DNA of 64,000 nt, taken from Caulobacterales bacterium. Its GTDB lineage: Bacteria > Pseudomonadota > Alphaproteobacteria > Caulobacterales > Caulobacteraceae. Both the position numbers and the translations under genes were made by a program. The stretch is from contig JAEKKJ010000006.1 of NCBI GenBank assembly GCA_019510435.1, positions 1 through 64,000 on the forward strand. Reading direction: 5' to 3'. The notes beneath the pieces were generated by a model, which saw only the letters and a list, made by a program, of their open reading frames with translations, did no database searches and was not told the DNA's origin. Positions within the stretch are counted from its first letter, which is position 1, and every line of letters starts with the position of its first letter. Shown here in pieces: positions 1 to 7,940 of the stretch.

Positions 1-97
1 CGGCGGTGGCGAAGGCGACGGAGGCCAGGAGGCCGAGGGCCAGCAGCATGGCGGTGGCGTAGCGGTCGACTTGGGTCTCGATCATGCGGATGGTCAT
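1..97 (-). CDS. Small single-pass membrane protein, 3' end cut by window edge
   Basis: Seen: reading leftward from an ATG at 95-97 there is an open frame of 32 codons with no stop before the edge. A polar start (MTIRMIETQVDRYAT) is followed by a hydrophobic stretch (AMLLALGLLASVAFATA). An AGAG-type Shine-Dalgarno lies just upstream. The 5' leader (about 117-170) is clearly related to the leader of another small membrane protein at 32519-32623, which supports this as a real gene. Inference: inner-membrane peptide of about 35 residues. Function unknown. Confidence 0.55.
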   Translation of the reverse strand, partial: MTIRMIETQVDRYATAMLLALGLLASVAFATA

Positions 98-116
98 CTG
101 GGTCTCTCCGTCAGCT

Positions 117-170
117 CTTTTGTTGAGGCCCCGGGGGAGTGGGGCTGTCCGTCTGGACACTGTTTAGATA
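117..170 (-). promoter_or_regulatory. Conserved structured leader of small membrane protein gene (copy A)
   Basis: On the minus strand the block opens with a -10-like TATCTAAAC. It then has a GTCC(4 nt)GGAC hairpin (arms 147-150 and 155-158) and a GCCCC...GGGGC hairpin (128-132 and 141-145), ending 19 nt before the ATG. The same order and most of the bases recur at 32631-32688. This is probably the promoter -10 plus the 5' UTR. Confidence 0.55.
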
Positions 171-261
171 GCACCATCTGAACATTGCATAGATCACCGA
201 TTTCGCCGACCCGCTATGCGTTCCTGCATGGCCTAGCTCCGCGAAGCGGAAGAAGAAGAAG

Positions 262-350
262 ACCGCCAAGACGCCAAGAGCGCCAAGGAGGCGGAGTCGG
301 CAGGCACACGCAGCGCTGCCGACTCTTGGCGGACTTGGCGTCTTGGCGGT
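262..350. repeat. Nested palindromic intergenic repeat
   Basis: A perfect 17-bp inverted repeat (262-278 with 334-350; arm starts ACCGCCAAGACG) encloses a second perfect 9-bp stem (295-303 with 316-324). The arms contain GCCAAG in triplicate. Its layout resembles the element at 24861-24940. It fills the gap between the small membrane protein leader and the hydrolase; nothing else is seen in 171-383. Confidence 0.7.
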
Positions 351-383
351 TCAATAGGAACTGCGCCCGCGGGGCTTTCGCCC

Positions 384-1130
384 CTAGCCCACCTCCTCCA
401 CCGCCGCGATCAGGCGGGCGAGGTCATGGGGACGGGAGAGGCGGTGGTCGCCGTCCTTGATCAGGCTGAAGACCACGTCGTCGCCTTTCAGCGTCTGGGC
501 CAGCTCCAGGGCATGGCGCCAGGGCACGTCCGGATCCTCGCCGCCCTGCAGGATGCGCACGGGAATCTCCAAAGGGATCGGCTCGCCGCCCAGGATCGAC
601 CAGCGGGCGCCATCCTCCAGCAGGGCGCGGCTGATGGGATAGGGCTCGCCGTACTCGGACGGCCGCAGCCAGACCCCGTTCGCGGCGAGGGCGGCGCGGC
701 CCTCCGGCGGGATCTCCGGGGCCATCAGCGTCTCGGTGAAGTCGGCCGCCGGGGCGACCAGCACCAGGGCCCTGATGCGTTCCGGCCGGGCCAGGGCCGC
801 GAGGCAGGCGATCCAGCCGCCCATGGACGAGCCCACCAGCACCAGCTGGCCGCGGGTCAGTTCGTCGATCACCGCCAGGGCGTCCTCGCGCCAGCGGGTG
901 ATCGTGCCGGCCACGAAGGCGCCGGAGGACTCGCCATGGCCGAAATAGTCGAAGCGGACATAGCCGCGGCCGGCCTGGCGCGCCCAGTCGGCCAGCGCCT
1001 GGGCCTTGGTCCCGGCCATGTCCGACTTGAAGCCGCCCAGCCAGACCACGGTGGGGCCCGCGCCCGCCACCCGCCGCCAGGCCAGTCGCTCGCCATCCGG
1101 CCGCGCCAAGAAACCGCTCGTCTCCGCCAT
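384..1130 (-). CDS. Alpha/beta hydrolase (ABHD10-like thioesterase/esterase)
   Basis: A cytoplasmic serine hydrolase of 248 aa. Seen: nucleophile elbow G-S-S-M-G with Ser at about 102; early WLGGFKSDMAGTKA and FDYFGHGESSG segments; late GGEDPDVPW and KDGDHRLSRP segments that would supply the Asp and His of the triad. The GFKSDM/GTKA and FDY-G-G-S pattern matches the ABHD10 group, whose members cleave acyl-protein thioesters or acyl-glucuronides. The substrate here is inferred only. Start: the ATG at 1130 is preferred over a GTG two codons upstream because an AGAGGTGG Shine-Dalgarno precedes it. Single-gene unit, divergent from the glycosyltransferases. Confidence 0.85.
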   Translation of the reverse strand: MAETSGFLARPDGERLAWRRVAGAGPTVVWLGGFKSDMAGTKAQALADWARQAGRGYVRFDYFGHGESSGAFVAGTITRWREDALAVIDELTRGQLVLVGSSMGGWIACLAALARPERIRALVLVAPAADFTETLMAPEIPPEGRAALAANGVWLRPSEYGEPYPISRALLEDGARWSILGGEPIPLEIPVRILQGGEDPDVPWRHALELAQTLKGDDVVFSLIKDGDHRLSRPHDLARLIAAVEEVG

Positions 1131-1197
1131 GACCACCTCTTAGCAGCACCCCCCAACTCAGTTTAGACAGACGTCGAGAACCCCCTTCGAGACGCCT

Positions 1198-2358
1198 TTG
1201 TCACTGCCCCCCGACTTCACCCTGCTGCAGGTGGTCCCCGAGCTGGAGACCGGCGGCGCCGAGCAGAGCGCCATCGATGTGGCCCAGGCGGTGGTGCGCG
1301 CCGGCGGCCAGGCGCTGGTGGCGACCCGCGGCGGTCGCATGACGGCGCGGCTCGAGGCCGATGGCGGGCGGTTGGCGCAGATGCCGGTGCAGACCAAGAA
1401 CCCGCTGGTGATGCTGGGCAACGCCGCGCGTCTCACCGCCCTGATCCGCCAGGAGAAGGTCTCCCTCGTCCACGCCCGCAGCCGGGCGCCGGCGTTCTCG
1501 GCGCTGTGGGCCGCGCGCACCACCCGCACGCCGTTCGTGGCCACCTACCATGGGGTCTATAAAGCCCAGAGCGGCCTGAAGCGCTGGTACAATGCGGTGA
1601 TGACCCGCGGCGACCTGGTGATCGCCAATTCCGAGTACACCCGCGCCCACGTGCTGGCCGAGCACGGGATCGATCCGGACCGGCTGGTGACCATCCCGCG
1701 CGGCATCGACCTGGCGCGCTTCGACCCGGCCTTCGTGACGCCCGACCGGGTGGAGGCCCTGCGCACCGCCTGGAACATCCCGGCCGACAACCGCACGCGC
1801 ATCCTGCTCGCGGGCCGCCTGACCCGTATCAAGGGCCACCTGACCATCGTGGCCGCGGCCAGGCAGATGGCGGCGGCGGGGCGGCGCGACTTCCTGATCC
1901 TCTTCGCCGGCGACGACCAGGGCCGCACCGGCTATGCGGCGGAGGTGCAGGCGGCGATCGACGCGGCGGGCCTGACCGAGGCGATCCGCATCGTCGGCCA
2001 CTGTGATGACATGCCGGCGGCCTACAAGCTGGCCGACCTGGCGATCCTGCCGACCACCGTGCCGGAGAGCTTCGGGCGCGCGGCGGTGGAGCCCCAGGCC
2101 ATGGGCCGCCCGGTGATCGCCTCCGACCATGGCGGGGTCACCGAGACGGTGGTGGACGGGGTGACCGGCTGGCTGGCGCCGGTGGAGGACCCGCAGGGCT
2201 GGGCCGCCGCCATGATCCGGGCCATCGACCTGGGCCCCGGCAAGCGCCTGGAGATGGGCGAGGTCGGCAAGAAGCGGGCGCGGCAACTCTATTCCGTCGA
2301 CGCCATGTGCGCCGCCACCCTGGCGGCGTATGAGAAGGTCCTGGAGGCGCGCCGCTGA
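1198..2358 (+). CDS. Glycosyltransferase family 4
   Basis: A GT-B fold glycosyltransferase of 386 aa, probably in lipopolysaccharide or other envelope glycan synthesis. Seen: N-terminal acceptor domain opening with LLQVVPELETGGAEQS; C-terminal donor domain with LLAGRLTRIKGH, then PESFGRAAVEPQAMGRPVIA and GGVTETV, the E-x7-E region typical of GT4 enzymes. The only workable start is TTG at 1198; no ATG or GTG occurs upstream in frame before non-coding sequence. Its TGA overlaps the ATG of the next gene by one base, so the two are translated as an operon. Exact sugar donor unknown. Confidence 0.85.
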   Translation: MSLPPDFTLLQVVPELETGGAEQSAIDVAQAVVRAGGQALVATRGGRMTARLEADGGRLAQMPVQTKNPLVMLGNAARLTALIRQEKVSLVHARSRAPAFSALWAARTTRTPFVATYHGVYKAQSGLKRWYNAVMTRGDLVIANSEYTRAHVLAEHGIDPDRLVTIPRGIDLARFDPAFVTPDRVEALRTAWNIPADNRTRILLAGRLTRIKGHLTIVAAARQMAAAGRRDFLILFAGDDQGRTGYAAEVQAAIDAAGLTEAIRIVGHCDDMPAAYKLADLAILPTTVPESFGRAAVEPQAMGRPVIASDHGGVTETVVDGVTGWLAPVEDPQGWAAAMIRAIDLGPGKRLEMGEVGKKRARQLYSVDAMCAATLAAYEKVLEARR

Positions 2359-3329
2359 TGCCCCGCCACGTCGAGCGCATCCTGGTGATCAAGCTGTCGG
2401 CCCTGGGCGACTTCGTCCTGGCGCTGGCGGCCATGAAGCGCATTCGCCAGGCCCACGCCAAGGCCCACATCACCCTGCTGACCACTCCGCCGTTCGAGGC
2501 GCTGGCGAAGATCTGCCCCTATTTCAACGCCATCGACACCGGCGGACGGCCCGAGAGCTTCCCGGAGTGGATGGCCCTGCGCCGGCGCATCAAGGCGGCG
2601 AACTACGAGCGGGTCTACGACCTGCAGACCTCGGCCCAGTCCAGCCGCATCTTCCAGCTGCTGCGGCCGCATCCGCCCGCGTGGTCGGGCGTCGCCTTTG
2701 GCTGCGCCCTGCCGCACAAGAACCCGCTGCGCAACCAGATGCACACCCTGGAGCGCCAGGCGGACCAGCTGATGTACGCCGGCATCTGGCCCGACGCGCC
2801 GACGGCCCCGGGCAGCGCGCCGCCGCCGGACCTGTCCTGGGTGATCAAGGCCGAGGGGATCGGCCGGCCGGTCCCGGGGGCCAACAAGCCCCGCCCCTAC
2901 GCCATGTTCGTGCCCGGCGGCTCGGCGCACCGGATGGACAAGCGCTGGCCGGTGGAGAAGTACGCCGAGCTGGCGCGCATCCTCTACGCCCGCGGCTTCG
3001 ACATCGTGATCATCGGCGGCCCGGCCGAGACCGACCTGGCGCACGAGATCCAGCGGGCCGCGCCCCGGGCCCGCGACCTCACCGGCCGCACCGACTTCGC
3101 CTCCATCGCACGGCTGGGCGCCAAGGCCGCCCTGGCGGTGGGCAACGACACCGGGCCGCTGCACCTGGCGGCCGCGGCGGGCGCGCCGACCATCGTGCTC
3201 TTCTCCAAGGCCTCGAACCCGGCGCTGTCGGCGCCGCGGGGCCGGGTGGCCATCCTGCGGGCCGATAACCTCGGCGACCTGCCTGTGGCCCAGGTGGCGC
3301 AGGCGGCCACTTCCTTGGCCCTTCCCTGA
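2358..3329 (+). CDS. Glycosyltransferase family 9 (heptosyltransferase-like)
   Basis: A GT9 enzyme of 323 aa, related to the WaaC/WaaF heptosyltransferases of LPS core assembly. Seen: the family's opening ILVIKLSALGDFVLALAAM, the MFVPGGSAHRMDKRWPVEKYAELA donor-domain entry, and GNDTGPLHLAAAAGAPTIVLFSKASNP, the nucleotide-sugar site. It starts within the stop codon of the GT4 gene (TGATG). Family membership is clear; whether the acceptor is lipid A-core or another glycan is inference from context. Confidence 0.87.
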   Translation: MPRHVERILVIKLSALGDFVLALAAMKRIRQAHAKAHITLLTTPPFEALAKICPYFNAIDTGGRPESFPEWMALRRRIKAANYERVYDLQTSAQSSRIFQLLRPHPPAWSGVAFGCALPHKNPLRNQMHTLERQADQLMYAGIWPDAPTAPGSAPPPDLSWVIKAEGIGRPVPGANKPRPYAMFVPGGSAHRMDKRWPVEKYAELARILYARGFDIVIIGGPAETDLAHEIQRAAPRARDLTGRTDFASIARLGAKAALAVGNDTGPLHLAAAAGAPTIVLFSKASNPALSAPRGRVAILRADNLGDLPVAQVAQAATSLALP

Positions 3330-3348
3330 ATTCAGGCGCGGGCGCGCC

Positions 3349-3379
3349 TTGATACGGACAAGCCCCCGCGTCATATACT
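3349..3379 (+). promoter_or_regulatory. Possible infC promoter
   Basis: TTGATA at 3349-3354 and TATACT at 3374-3379 lie about 100 nt upstream of infC. The 19-nt spacer is longer than ideal. A GC-rich segment followed by six T (around 3396-3420, GACCCGGCGTTTTTT) lies between this site and the gene and could act as a leader attenuator. Both assignments are by eye. Confidence 0.3.
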
Positions 3380-3478
3380 GCCGAGGATGACCGGAGCGCC
3401 TGGCGCGACCCGGCGTTTTTTGCGTTTCAAAGTCTTTTTCGTCTCAACAGCCTCGGAGCACTGCCTATTCGCCGCCCC

Positions 3479-4000
3479 ATGCAAGCGCCGCCCGTCAAGG
3501 AAGGGCCGCGCATGAACGAAGATATCCGCGTTCCCCGTGTCCTGCTCATCGACCAGCACGGAGAGAAGCAGGGAGTCATGCCCACCTCCGCCGCCATCGA
3601 GGCCGCCGAGGAGGCCGGACTCGATCTCGTGGAGATCGTGCCCAACGCGGATCCGCCCGTCTGCAAGATCCTGGACTACGGCAAGTTCAAGTTCCAGGAA
3701 CAAAAGAAGAAGAACGAGGCGCGCAAGCGGCAAAGGGTGGTGGAGATCAAGGAGATCAAGCTCCGCCCGAACATCGACATCCACGACTACGAGGTGAAGC
3801 AGCGGTCGATGTATCGCTTCTTCGAAGAAGGCGACAAGGTGAAGATCACCCTGCGCTTCCGCGGCCGCGAACTGGCCCACCCGGAACTGGGGATGAAGCT
3901 CCTTCAAAAGGTGAAGGCCGACTTCGAGCCCGTCGCCAAGGTGGAGTACGAGCCCCGCATGGAGGGCCGCCAGATGATCATGATCCTGGCCCCACGCTGA
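3479..4000 (+). CDS. infC: Translation initiation factor IF-3
   Basis: IF-3 (173 aa) binds the 30S subunit and polices start-codon and initiator-tRNA selection. Seen: N-domain with [18 protein letters not shown] and [26 protein letters not shown]; a lysine-rich linker ([12 protein letters not shown]); C-domain with [35 protein letters not shown] and the end [11 protein letters not shown]. The ATG at 3479 gives the [11 protein letters not shown] extension I recall for caulobacterial IF-3; an internal ATG at 3512 is an alternative. A strong terminator follows. The usual partners rpmI and rplT are not adjacent but lie 4.3 kb downstream. Confidence 0.97.
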   Translation: MQAPPVKEGPRMNEDIRVPRVLLIDQHGEKQGVMPTSAAIEAAEEAGLDLVEIVPNADPPVCKILDYGKFKFQEQKKKNEARKRQRVVEIKEIKLRPNIDIHDYEVKQRSMYRFFEEGDKVKITLRFRGRELAHPELGMKLLQKVKADFEPVAKVEYEPRMEGRQMIMILAPR

Positions 4001-4024
4001 CGACCAGCGGCGCTCGCGATTTCC

Positions 4025-4054
4025 AACGGCCGTCCTTCGGGGCGGCCGTTTTGG
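4025..4054 (+). terminator. Intrinsic terminator after infC
   Basis: AACGGCCG and CGGCCGTT arms surround a TCCTTCGGGG loop, followed by TTTTGG. This ends the infC transcript and so uncouples infC from the genes downstream. Confidence 0.8.
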
Positions 4055-4071
4055 TATTGAGGCAGCGCTCT

Positions 4072-4198
4072 CTTCCCCCTCCGGGGAAGTGGCCCGATGC
4101 CGAAGGCGAGGGTCGATGGGGAAGTGACCCGGGGCGCCTCCCCCATTGTCGCGCGCCTTCGGCATTGGCGACATTTCCCCCGCGAGCGGGGGAAACAG
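4072..4198. repeat. Mosaic palindromic intergenic repeat
   Basis: Several nested inverted repeats are visible: CTTCCCCCTCCGGGGAAGTG at the left, GGGGGAAA at the right, and an inner pair ATGCCGAAGGCG / GCGCCTTCGGCAT. No frame here looks protein-like. It fills the gap between infC and the next gene, and resembles the dispersed palindromes found elsewhere in the window in style but not in exact sequence. Confidence 0.55.
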
Positions 4199-4271
4199 CA
4201 GCGGACGCCTGCACAACTCGACATTGCAGCGCCTTGGTGAGACCATCCACAGGTCATCGCGGGGGGTTCAC

Positions 4272-4880
4272 ATGGCGAAGACCAGCCTGGCCAAGCTGCT
4301 CGGCCTTGCGGACGACCAGGAGGGGCTGCGGTTCTGGGAGATCATCGCGATCGCCTCCTGGCTGATCGGCACCACGATGATCGCCATTTTCAGCGCCGCC
4401 CTCGGCCAGGATGGCCTGCGCACGTTCGGCATCCTGGCCCTGGTGGCCGGCGCGTCCTGGGGCGCCGGCTCGGTGCTGGGGTTCCTGTTCGGCGTGCCGC
4501 GCCTGCGCTCGCAGACCGGCCACCAGACCCTGACCGGCGAGCAGTCCCAGTTCACCCCGAACACCAACCTCGAGCAGATCTCCGACTGGCTGACCAAGAT
4601 CATCGTCGGCGCCACCCTGGTGCAGCTCGATGCCGTGCTGCGCCGGCTGCAGGACACCGCCGTCTTCATCGGCGAGAGCGTCGGCTCGCGCGGCGCGGCG
4701 CCGGTGGGCGGGGCGGTGATGATCTACTTCTTCACCGCCGGCTTCATGTGGGGCTACCTGTGGTGCAGCGTGCGGATCTTCCGCGAGATGATCCGCCTGG
4801 CCCGGGAGACCGACGGCGAGGACGAATCCATTCCGGAACTGCCGCCCATCGCCAGCAAGCCGGCCCGCCCCAAGGCCTAG
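4272..4880 (+). CDS. Uncharacterised membrane protein with NTNLEQISDWLTKIIVG motif
   Basis: A 202-aa protein with about four membrane segments: two near the N-terminus (IIAIASWLIGTTMIAIFSAAL and TFGILALVAGASWGAGSVLG), then FLFGVPRLR, a polar stretch, the motif TNLEQISDWLTKIIVGATLV, and a further helix (AVMIYFFTAGFMWGYLW). The tail is cytosolic and proline-rich. From memory, the GFLFG-PR and NTNLEQISDWLTKIIVG signatures recur in uncharacterised bacterial membrane proteins, some fused to sensor-like domains. No function can be assigned. Start: ATG 4272 is chosen because the longer open frame upstream runs through the repeat. Confidence 0.75.
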   Translation: MAKTSLAKLLGLADDQEGLRFWEIIAIASWLIGTTMIAIFSAALGQDGLRTFGILALVAGASWGAGSVLGFLFGVPRLRSQTGHQTLTGEQSQFTPNTNLEQISDWLTKIIVGATLVQLDAVLRRLQDTAVFIGESVGSRGAAPVGGAVMIYFFTAGFMWGYLWCSVRIFREMIRLARETDGEDESIPELPPIASKPARPKA

Positions 4881-4973
4881 ACGCTGTGGCCCGGCGCCCA
4901 CGCAGCCGGGGGATCGACCGAACCGCGCTCCGCGGACTTGCCGCAGCGGGAGGCGCGGCTTAACAGCGTTCAC

Positions 4974-6206
4974 ATGTCCCAAACGCCGCCCGCGGAGGCG
5001 TCGGCGCCTCGTTTCGCGGCGGCGTCGCTGATCGCCCTCGTCTTCCTGAACATGCTGGGCTTCGGCGTCGTGGTGCCGTTGCTGCCCTTCTACGCCAAGT
5101 CGTTCGACGCCCCGGCCTGGCAGGTGTCGCTGATCTTCTCGGCCTTCTCGATCGGGACGTTCTTCGGCGAGCCGTTCTGGGGGCGCCTGTCGGACACCTA
5201 CGGCCGCAAGCCGCTGCTGATCTCGACGATCTGCGCCAATTCGCTGTGCTACCTGGCCCTGGCCTTCGCGCCGAACGCCTGGGCGGCCTTCCTGATCCGG
5301 GTCGCCGGCGGGCTCTTCAGCGGCAACGGCTCGGTGATCCAGGGCTACATCGCCGACGTCACCCCGCCCGAGCGGCGCACCCGCTCCATGGGCTGGATGA
5401 GCGCGGCCTGGAACGTCGGCCTGATCGTCGGCCCCTCGCTGGGCGGGTTCTTCGCCAACCCCAAGGCCGGGCACGTGGGCTTCCAGCTGCCGCTGTTCAT
5501 CGCCTCGGCGCTGATGGCCACCTCGGCGGTCTGCATCTTCCTGTTCATCCGCGAGAGCCGCCAGCGCGAGCGCGGCGCCACCCACCGGCCCAACCGCTGG
5601 GCCGCCACAGGCGAGGCGGCGCGCCATCCGGTGATCGGCCGGCTGATGGCCCTGACCTTCCTGGTGGGCTTCGCCTTCACCGGCATCGAGTCGATCTTCG
5701 CCCTCTGGACCCTGGCGCGCTACGGCTGGGGGCCGCGCGATACGGCGGTGGCCTTCGCCTTCGTGGGCGTGGCCTCGGCGATCACCCAGATGGGGCTGAC
5801 CGGCCGGCTCTCCGAGCGCTACGGCCAGGGCAACATGCTGGCCCTGGGCATGGCCATCACCATGGTCTGCATCGGCCTGCAGCCCTTCTCCACCGGCGGC
5901 CCCATGACCATCGCGCTGATGACCTTGTCGGCCATCGGCCAGTCGGTGGCCTGGCCGAATGTGGCGGCCCTGATCACCGAGACCGCGCCGGCCAACCGCC
6001 AGGGCCAGCTCCTGGGCCTCAACAACGCCATGGGCGCCCTGGCGCGGGTGGCGGGCCCCTATTGCGCGGGCCTGACCTTCGATGCGCTGAGCCACGACGC
6101 GCCCTACTTCCAGGGCGCCATCGTGGTGGGACCCGCCATCCTGCTGGCGCTCAGCGCCGGCCGCCGCGCGCGGGCCTGGGCGCCGGCGCATCAGGCCGCG
6201 CCATGA
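4974..6206 (+). CDS. MFS efflux transporter (TetA-like), first of a tandem pair
   Basis: A 410-aa, 12-helix major facilitator protein. Seen: VFLNMLGFGVVVPLLPFYAKSF in helix 1, the loop 2-3 signature GRLSDTYGRKP and the DVTPPERRTRSMGWMSAAWN segment after helix 4, all typical of the TetA/multidrug proton antiporter group. The ATG at 4974 is chosen over upstream codons because the extra residues are not MFS-like. The TGA overlaps the ATG of the second transporter (ATGA), so the two are translationally coupled. Substrate unknown. Confidence 0.9.
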   Translation: MSQTPPAEASAPRFAAASLIALVFLNMLGFGVVVPLLPFYAKSFDAPAWQVSLIFSAFSIGTFFGEPFWGRLSDTYGRKPLLISTICANSLCYLALAFAPNAWAAFLIRVAGGLFSGNGSVIQGYIADVTPPERRTRSMGWMSAAWNVGLIVGPSLGGFFANPKAGHVGFQLPLFIASALMATSAVCIFLFIRESRQRERGATHRPNRWAATGEAARHPVIGRLMALTFLVGFAFTGIESIFALWTLARYGWGPRDTAVAFAFVGVASAITQMGLTGRLSERYGQGNMLALGMAITMVCIGLQPFSTGGPMTIALMTLSAIGQSVAWPNVAALITETAPANRQGQLLGLNNAMGALARVAGPYCAGLTFDALSHDAPYFQGAIVVGPAILLALSAGRRARAWAPAHQAAP

Positions 6207-7393
6207 CCCTCGCCGAGGAGCGCCGCGCCCTCGTCGTGCTGCTGGGCGTCATCTACCTGATGATCGCCGGCTTCGGCCTGGTGATCCCGCTGCTGCCGTT
6301 CTTCGCCAAGGCCTTCCACGCGGACGCGGGCGAGGTGACTCTGATGTTCTCGGCCTTCTCGCTGGGCCAGTTCATCGGGGAGCCGTTCTGGGGCAAGCTC
6401 TCCGACCGGATCGGGCGGCGCCCCGTGCTGATCGGCACCATCGCCATGGTCGGCGTCAGCTACGCCGCCCTCGCCTTCGCGCCCAGCATCTGGGCGGCCT
6501 TCGCCATCCGCTTCCTGAACGGCATCTTCGCCGGCAACATCTCGACCCTGCAGGGCGCCCTGGCCGACATCACCCCGCCCGAGCGGCGGGCCCAGCGGAT
6601 GGGGATCATGGGCGCGGCGTTCAGCGCCGGCTTCACCACCGGGCCGGCGATCGGCGGCCTCCTGGCCCAGCCGGCGAAGGGGGCGCTGGGCTTCCAGCTG
6701 CCGCTGCTGGTGGCCGCCGGCTTCGCCTTCGCCTCAGCGCTGGCGGTGGTGCTGTTCGTGCGCGAGAGCCGACCCGAGCGGCCGGCGCATTTCAGCCCCG
6801 TGCGGACGGCGCGCCTGCGCGAAGGCTTCGGCCATCCGGTGATCAGCCGGGTGGTGATGATCAGCTTCATTGTGGTGGTCGGCTTCGCCGGCATCGAGGC
6901 CACCTACGGCCTCTGGACCCAGACCCGCTTCGGTTGGGGCCCCAGGCAGATCGGCCTCGCCTTCATGGTGATCGGGGTGCTGGGCGCGGTGTGCCAGGGC
7001 TGGCTGTGCGGGCGCCTGGCGCGCACCTATGGCGAGGCGCGCACGCTCACCGGGGGCCTGGTGATGATGGGGCTGGGCATCGCCATCCAGGGCCTGTCGC
7101 CGAACTGGATGGTGGCGATCCTGGGCTTCGCCTTCGTCTGCATCGGCCAGTCGATCTGCTTCCCGAACGTCTCGGCCCTGATCTCGCGGGCGGCGCCGCC
7201 GGACCGCCAGGGGGAGATGCTGGGGCTCAACATGAGCGGGATGGCGCTGGCCCGGATCGGCGGGCCGATAATGGCCGGGCAGCTGTTCGCCCTGATCCAG
7301 CCGGGCGCGCCGTTCGCGTTCTCTGCGGTGCTGATCCTGCCGGCGCTATGGTTCGCCTGGAGCGTGATCCAGCGGACGCCGCGGCTGGCCTGA
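6203..7393 (+). CDS. MFS efflux transporter (TetA-like), second of a tandem pair
   Basis: A 396-aa, 12-helix MFS protein, clearly a paralogue of the gene before it. Shared blocks are GFGLVIPLLPFFAKAFHA, FSAFSLGQFIGEPFWGKLSD, ADITPPERRAQRMGIMGAAF and SICFPNVSALISRAAPPDRQGEMLGLN. The start overlaps the upstream stop by 4 nt. Either a tandem duplication with divided substrates or a paired transporter is possible; the sequence does not tell. A 10-bp-stem palindrome follows the stop. Confidence 0.9.
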   Translation: MTLAEERRALVVLLGVIYLMIAGFGLVIPLLPFFAKAFHADAGEVTLMFSAFSLGQFIGEPFWGKLSDRIGRRPVLIGTIAMVGVSYAALAFAPSIWAAFAIRFLNGIFAGNISTLQGALADITPPERRAQRMGIMGAAFSAGFTTGPAIGGLLAQPAKGALGFQLPLLVAAGFAFASALAVVLFVRESRPERPAHFSPVRTARLREGFGHPVISRVVMISFIVVVGFAGIEATYGLWTQTRFGWGPRQIGLAFMVIGVLGAVCQGWLCGRLARTYGEARTLTGGLVMMGLGIAIQGLSPNWMVAILGFAFVCIGQSICFPNVSALISRAAPPDRQGEMLGLNMSGMALARIGGPIMAGQLFALIQPGAPFAFSAVLILPALWFAWSVIQRTPRLA

Positions 7394-7399
7394 AACGCA

Positions 7400-7424
7400 C
7401 ATGGCCGGGACAAGCCCGGCCATG
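7400..7424 (+). terminator. Hairpin after MFS pair (terminator-like, no T tract)
   Basis: CATGGCCGGG (7400-7409) pairs perfectly with CCCGGCCATG (7415-7424) around a 5-nt loop. It lies between convergent genes and lacks a U tract, so it may stabilise 3' ends rather than terminate. Confidence 0.5.
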
Positions 7425-7449
7425 AGGTTAGTCTGTCGCGTCGGCGGCC

Positions 7450-7635
7450 CTAGACCTTGATGTCCACCTGCGTGCCCGTGCCGGGGGCCTTGGCGGCGAC
7501 CGGCGCCGGGGCGGCGGCCTTGTCGTCGGCGTCGCCGTCGTTGGGGCGGTCCTTGGGCGGGGCGCTGGTCGCGGCGGGGGGCGGCGCGACGGGCGCGGGA
7601 GGCGTGCGGGGGCTCACGCCGGAAATGCTCGACAT
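7450..7635 (-). CDS. Small Pro/Ala-rich protein, function unknown
   Basis: A 61-aa protein with a conserved-looking head (MSSISGVSPRTPP), a low-complexity acidic and Pro/Ala middle (PNDGDADDKAAAP) and the tail GTQVDIKV. A clear AGGAG Shine-Dalgarno stands in front of the ATG (CCAGGAGACCAGAATG). Short proteins with this head-and-tail form (MSS-S-VS ... VDLKV) occur in Caulobacterales as far as I recall, but none has a known role to my knowledge. Confidence 0.6.
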   Translation of the reverse strand: MSSISGVSPRTPPAPVAPPPAATSAPPKDRPNDGDADDKAAAPAPVAAKAPGTGTQVDIKV

Positions 7636-7759
7636 TCTGGTCTCCTGGACCGCAGTTCCGCGGCCAAGGACGACCCTGCGCCCACTACGGCTAAGCTTGG
7701 CTTAAGTCAGGAAAAGAAATTGCGCCGCCCTAGGCAGGCGTGCCAGCGGCAAGGTCCGG

Positions 7760-7899
7760 CTTAAATCTCATGGCAGCCAGTTTGCCTCCGGGCCTGGCGA
7801 TCTCAAGGCCCGGCCGAAGGCCGGCCGCATCGCGGCGCGCCGAAGGCGCGGCCTTGACATCGCCAGGCCCGGAGGCTCGCATCCACCATGAGGTTTAAG
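7760..7899. repeat. 140-bp palindromic element with 49-bp imperfect inverted arms
   Basis: The left arm (7760-7808) and right arm (7851-7899) are inverted copies. CTTAAA-CTCATGG forms the outer end and a perfect 18-bp core (7784-7801 with 7859-7876; GCCTCCGGGCCTGGCGAT) forms the inner part. The middle holds two small palindromes (CCGGCCGAAGGCCGG and GCGCGCCGAAGGCGCG). No coding frame is credible. It sits 40 bp before the small zinc-ribbon-like gene. Confidence 0.75.
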
Positions 7900-7940
7900 G
7901 TGGGGTGGCATCTGGCGATGCGCTCTCCCAGAGGTGTGTG

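Noticed and set aside
4254-6191. 645-codon open frame on the minus strand across the MFS gene
   Set aside because: It is antisense to a clear MFS gene; the protein is Gly/Arg/His/Gln-rich without any domain, as expected for a GC-rich shadow frame.
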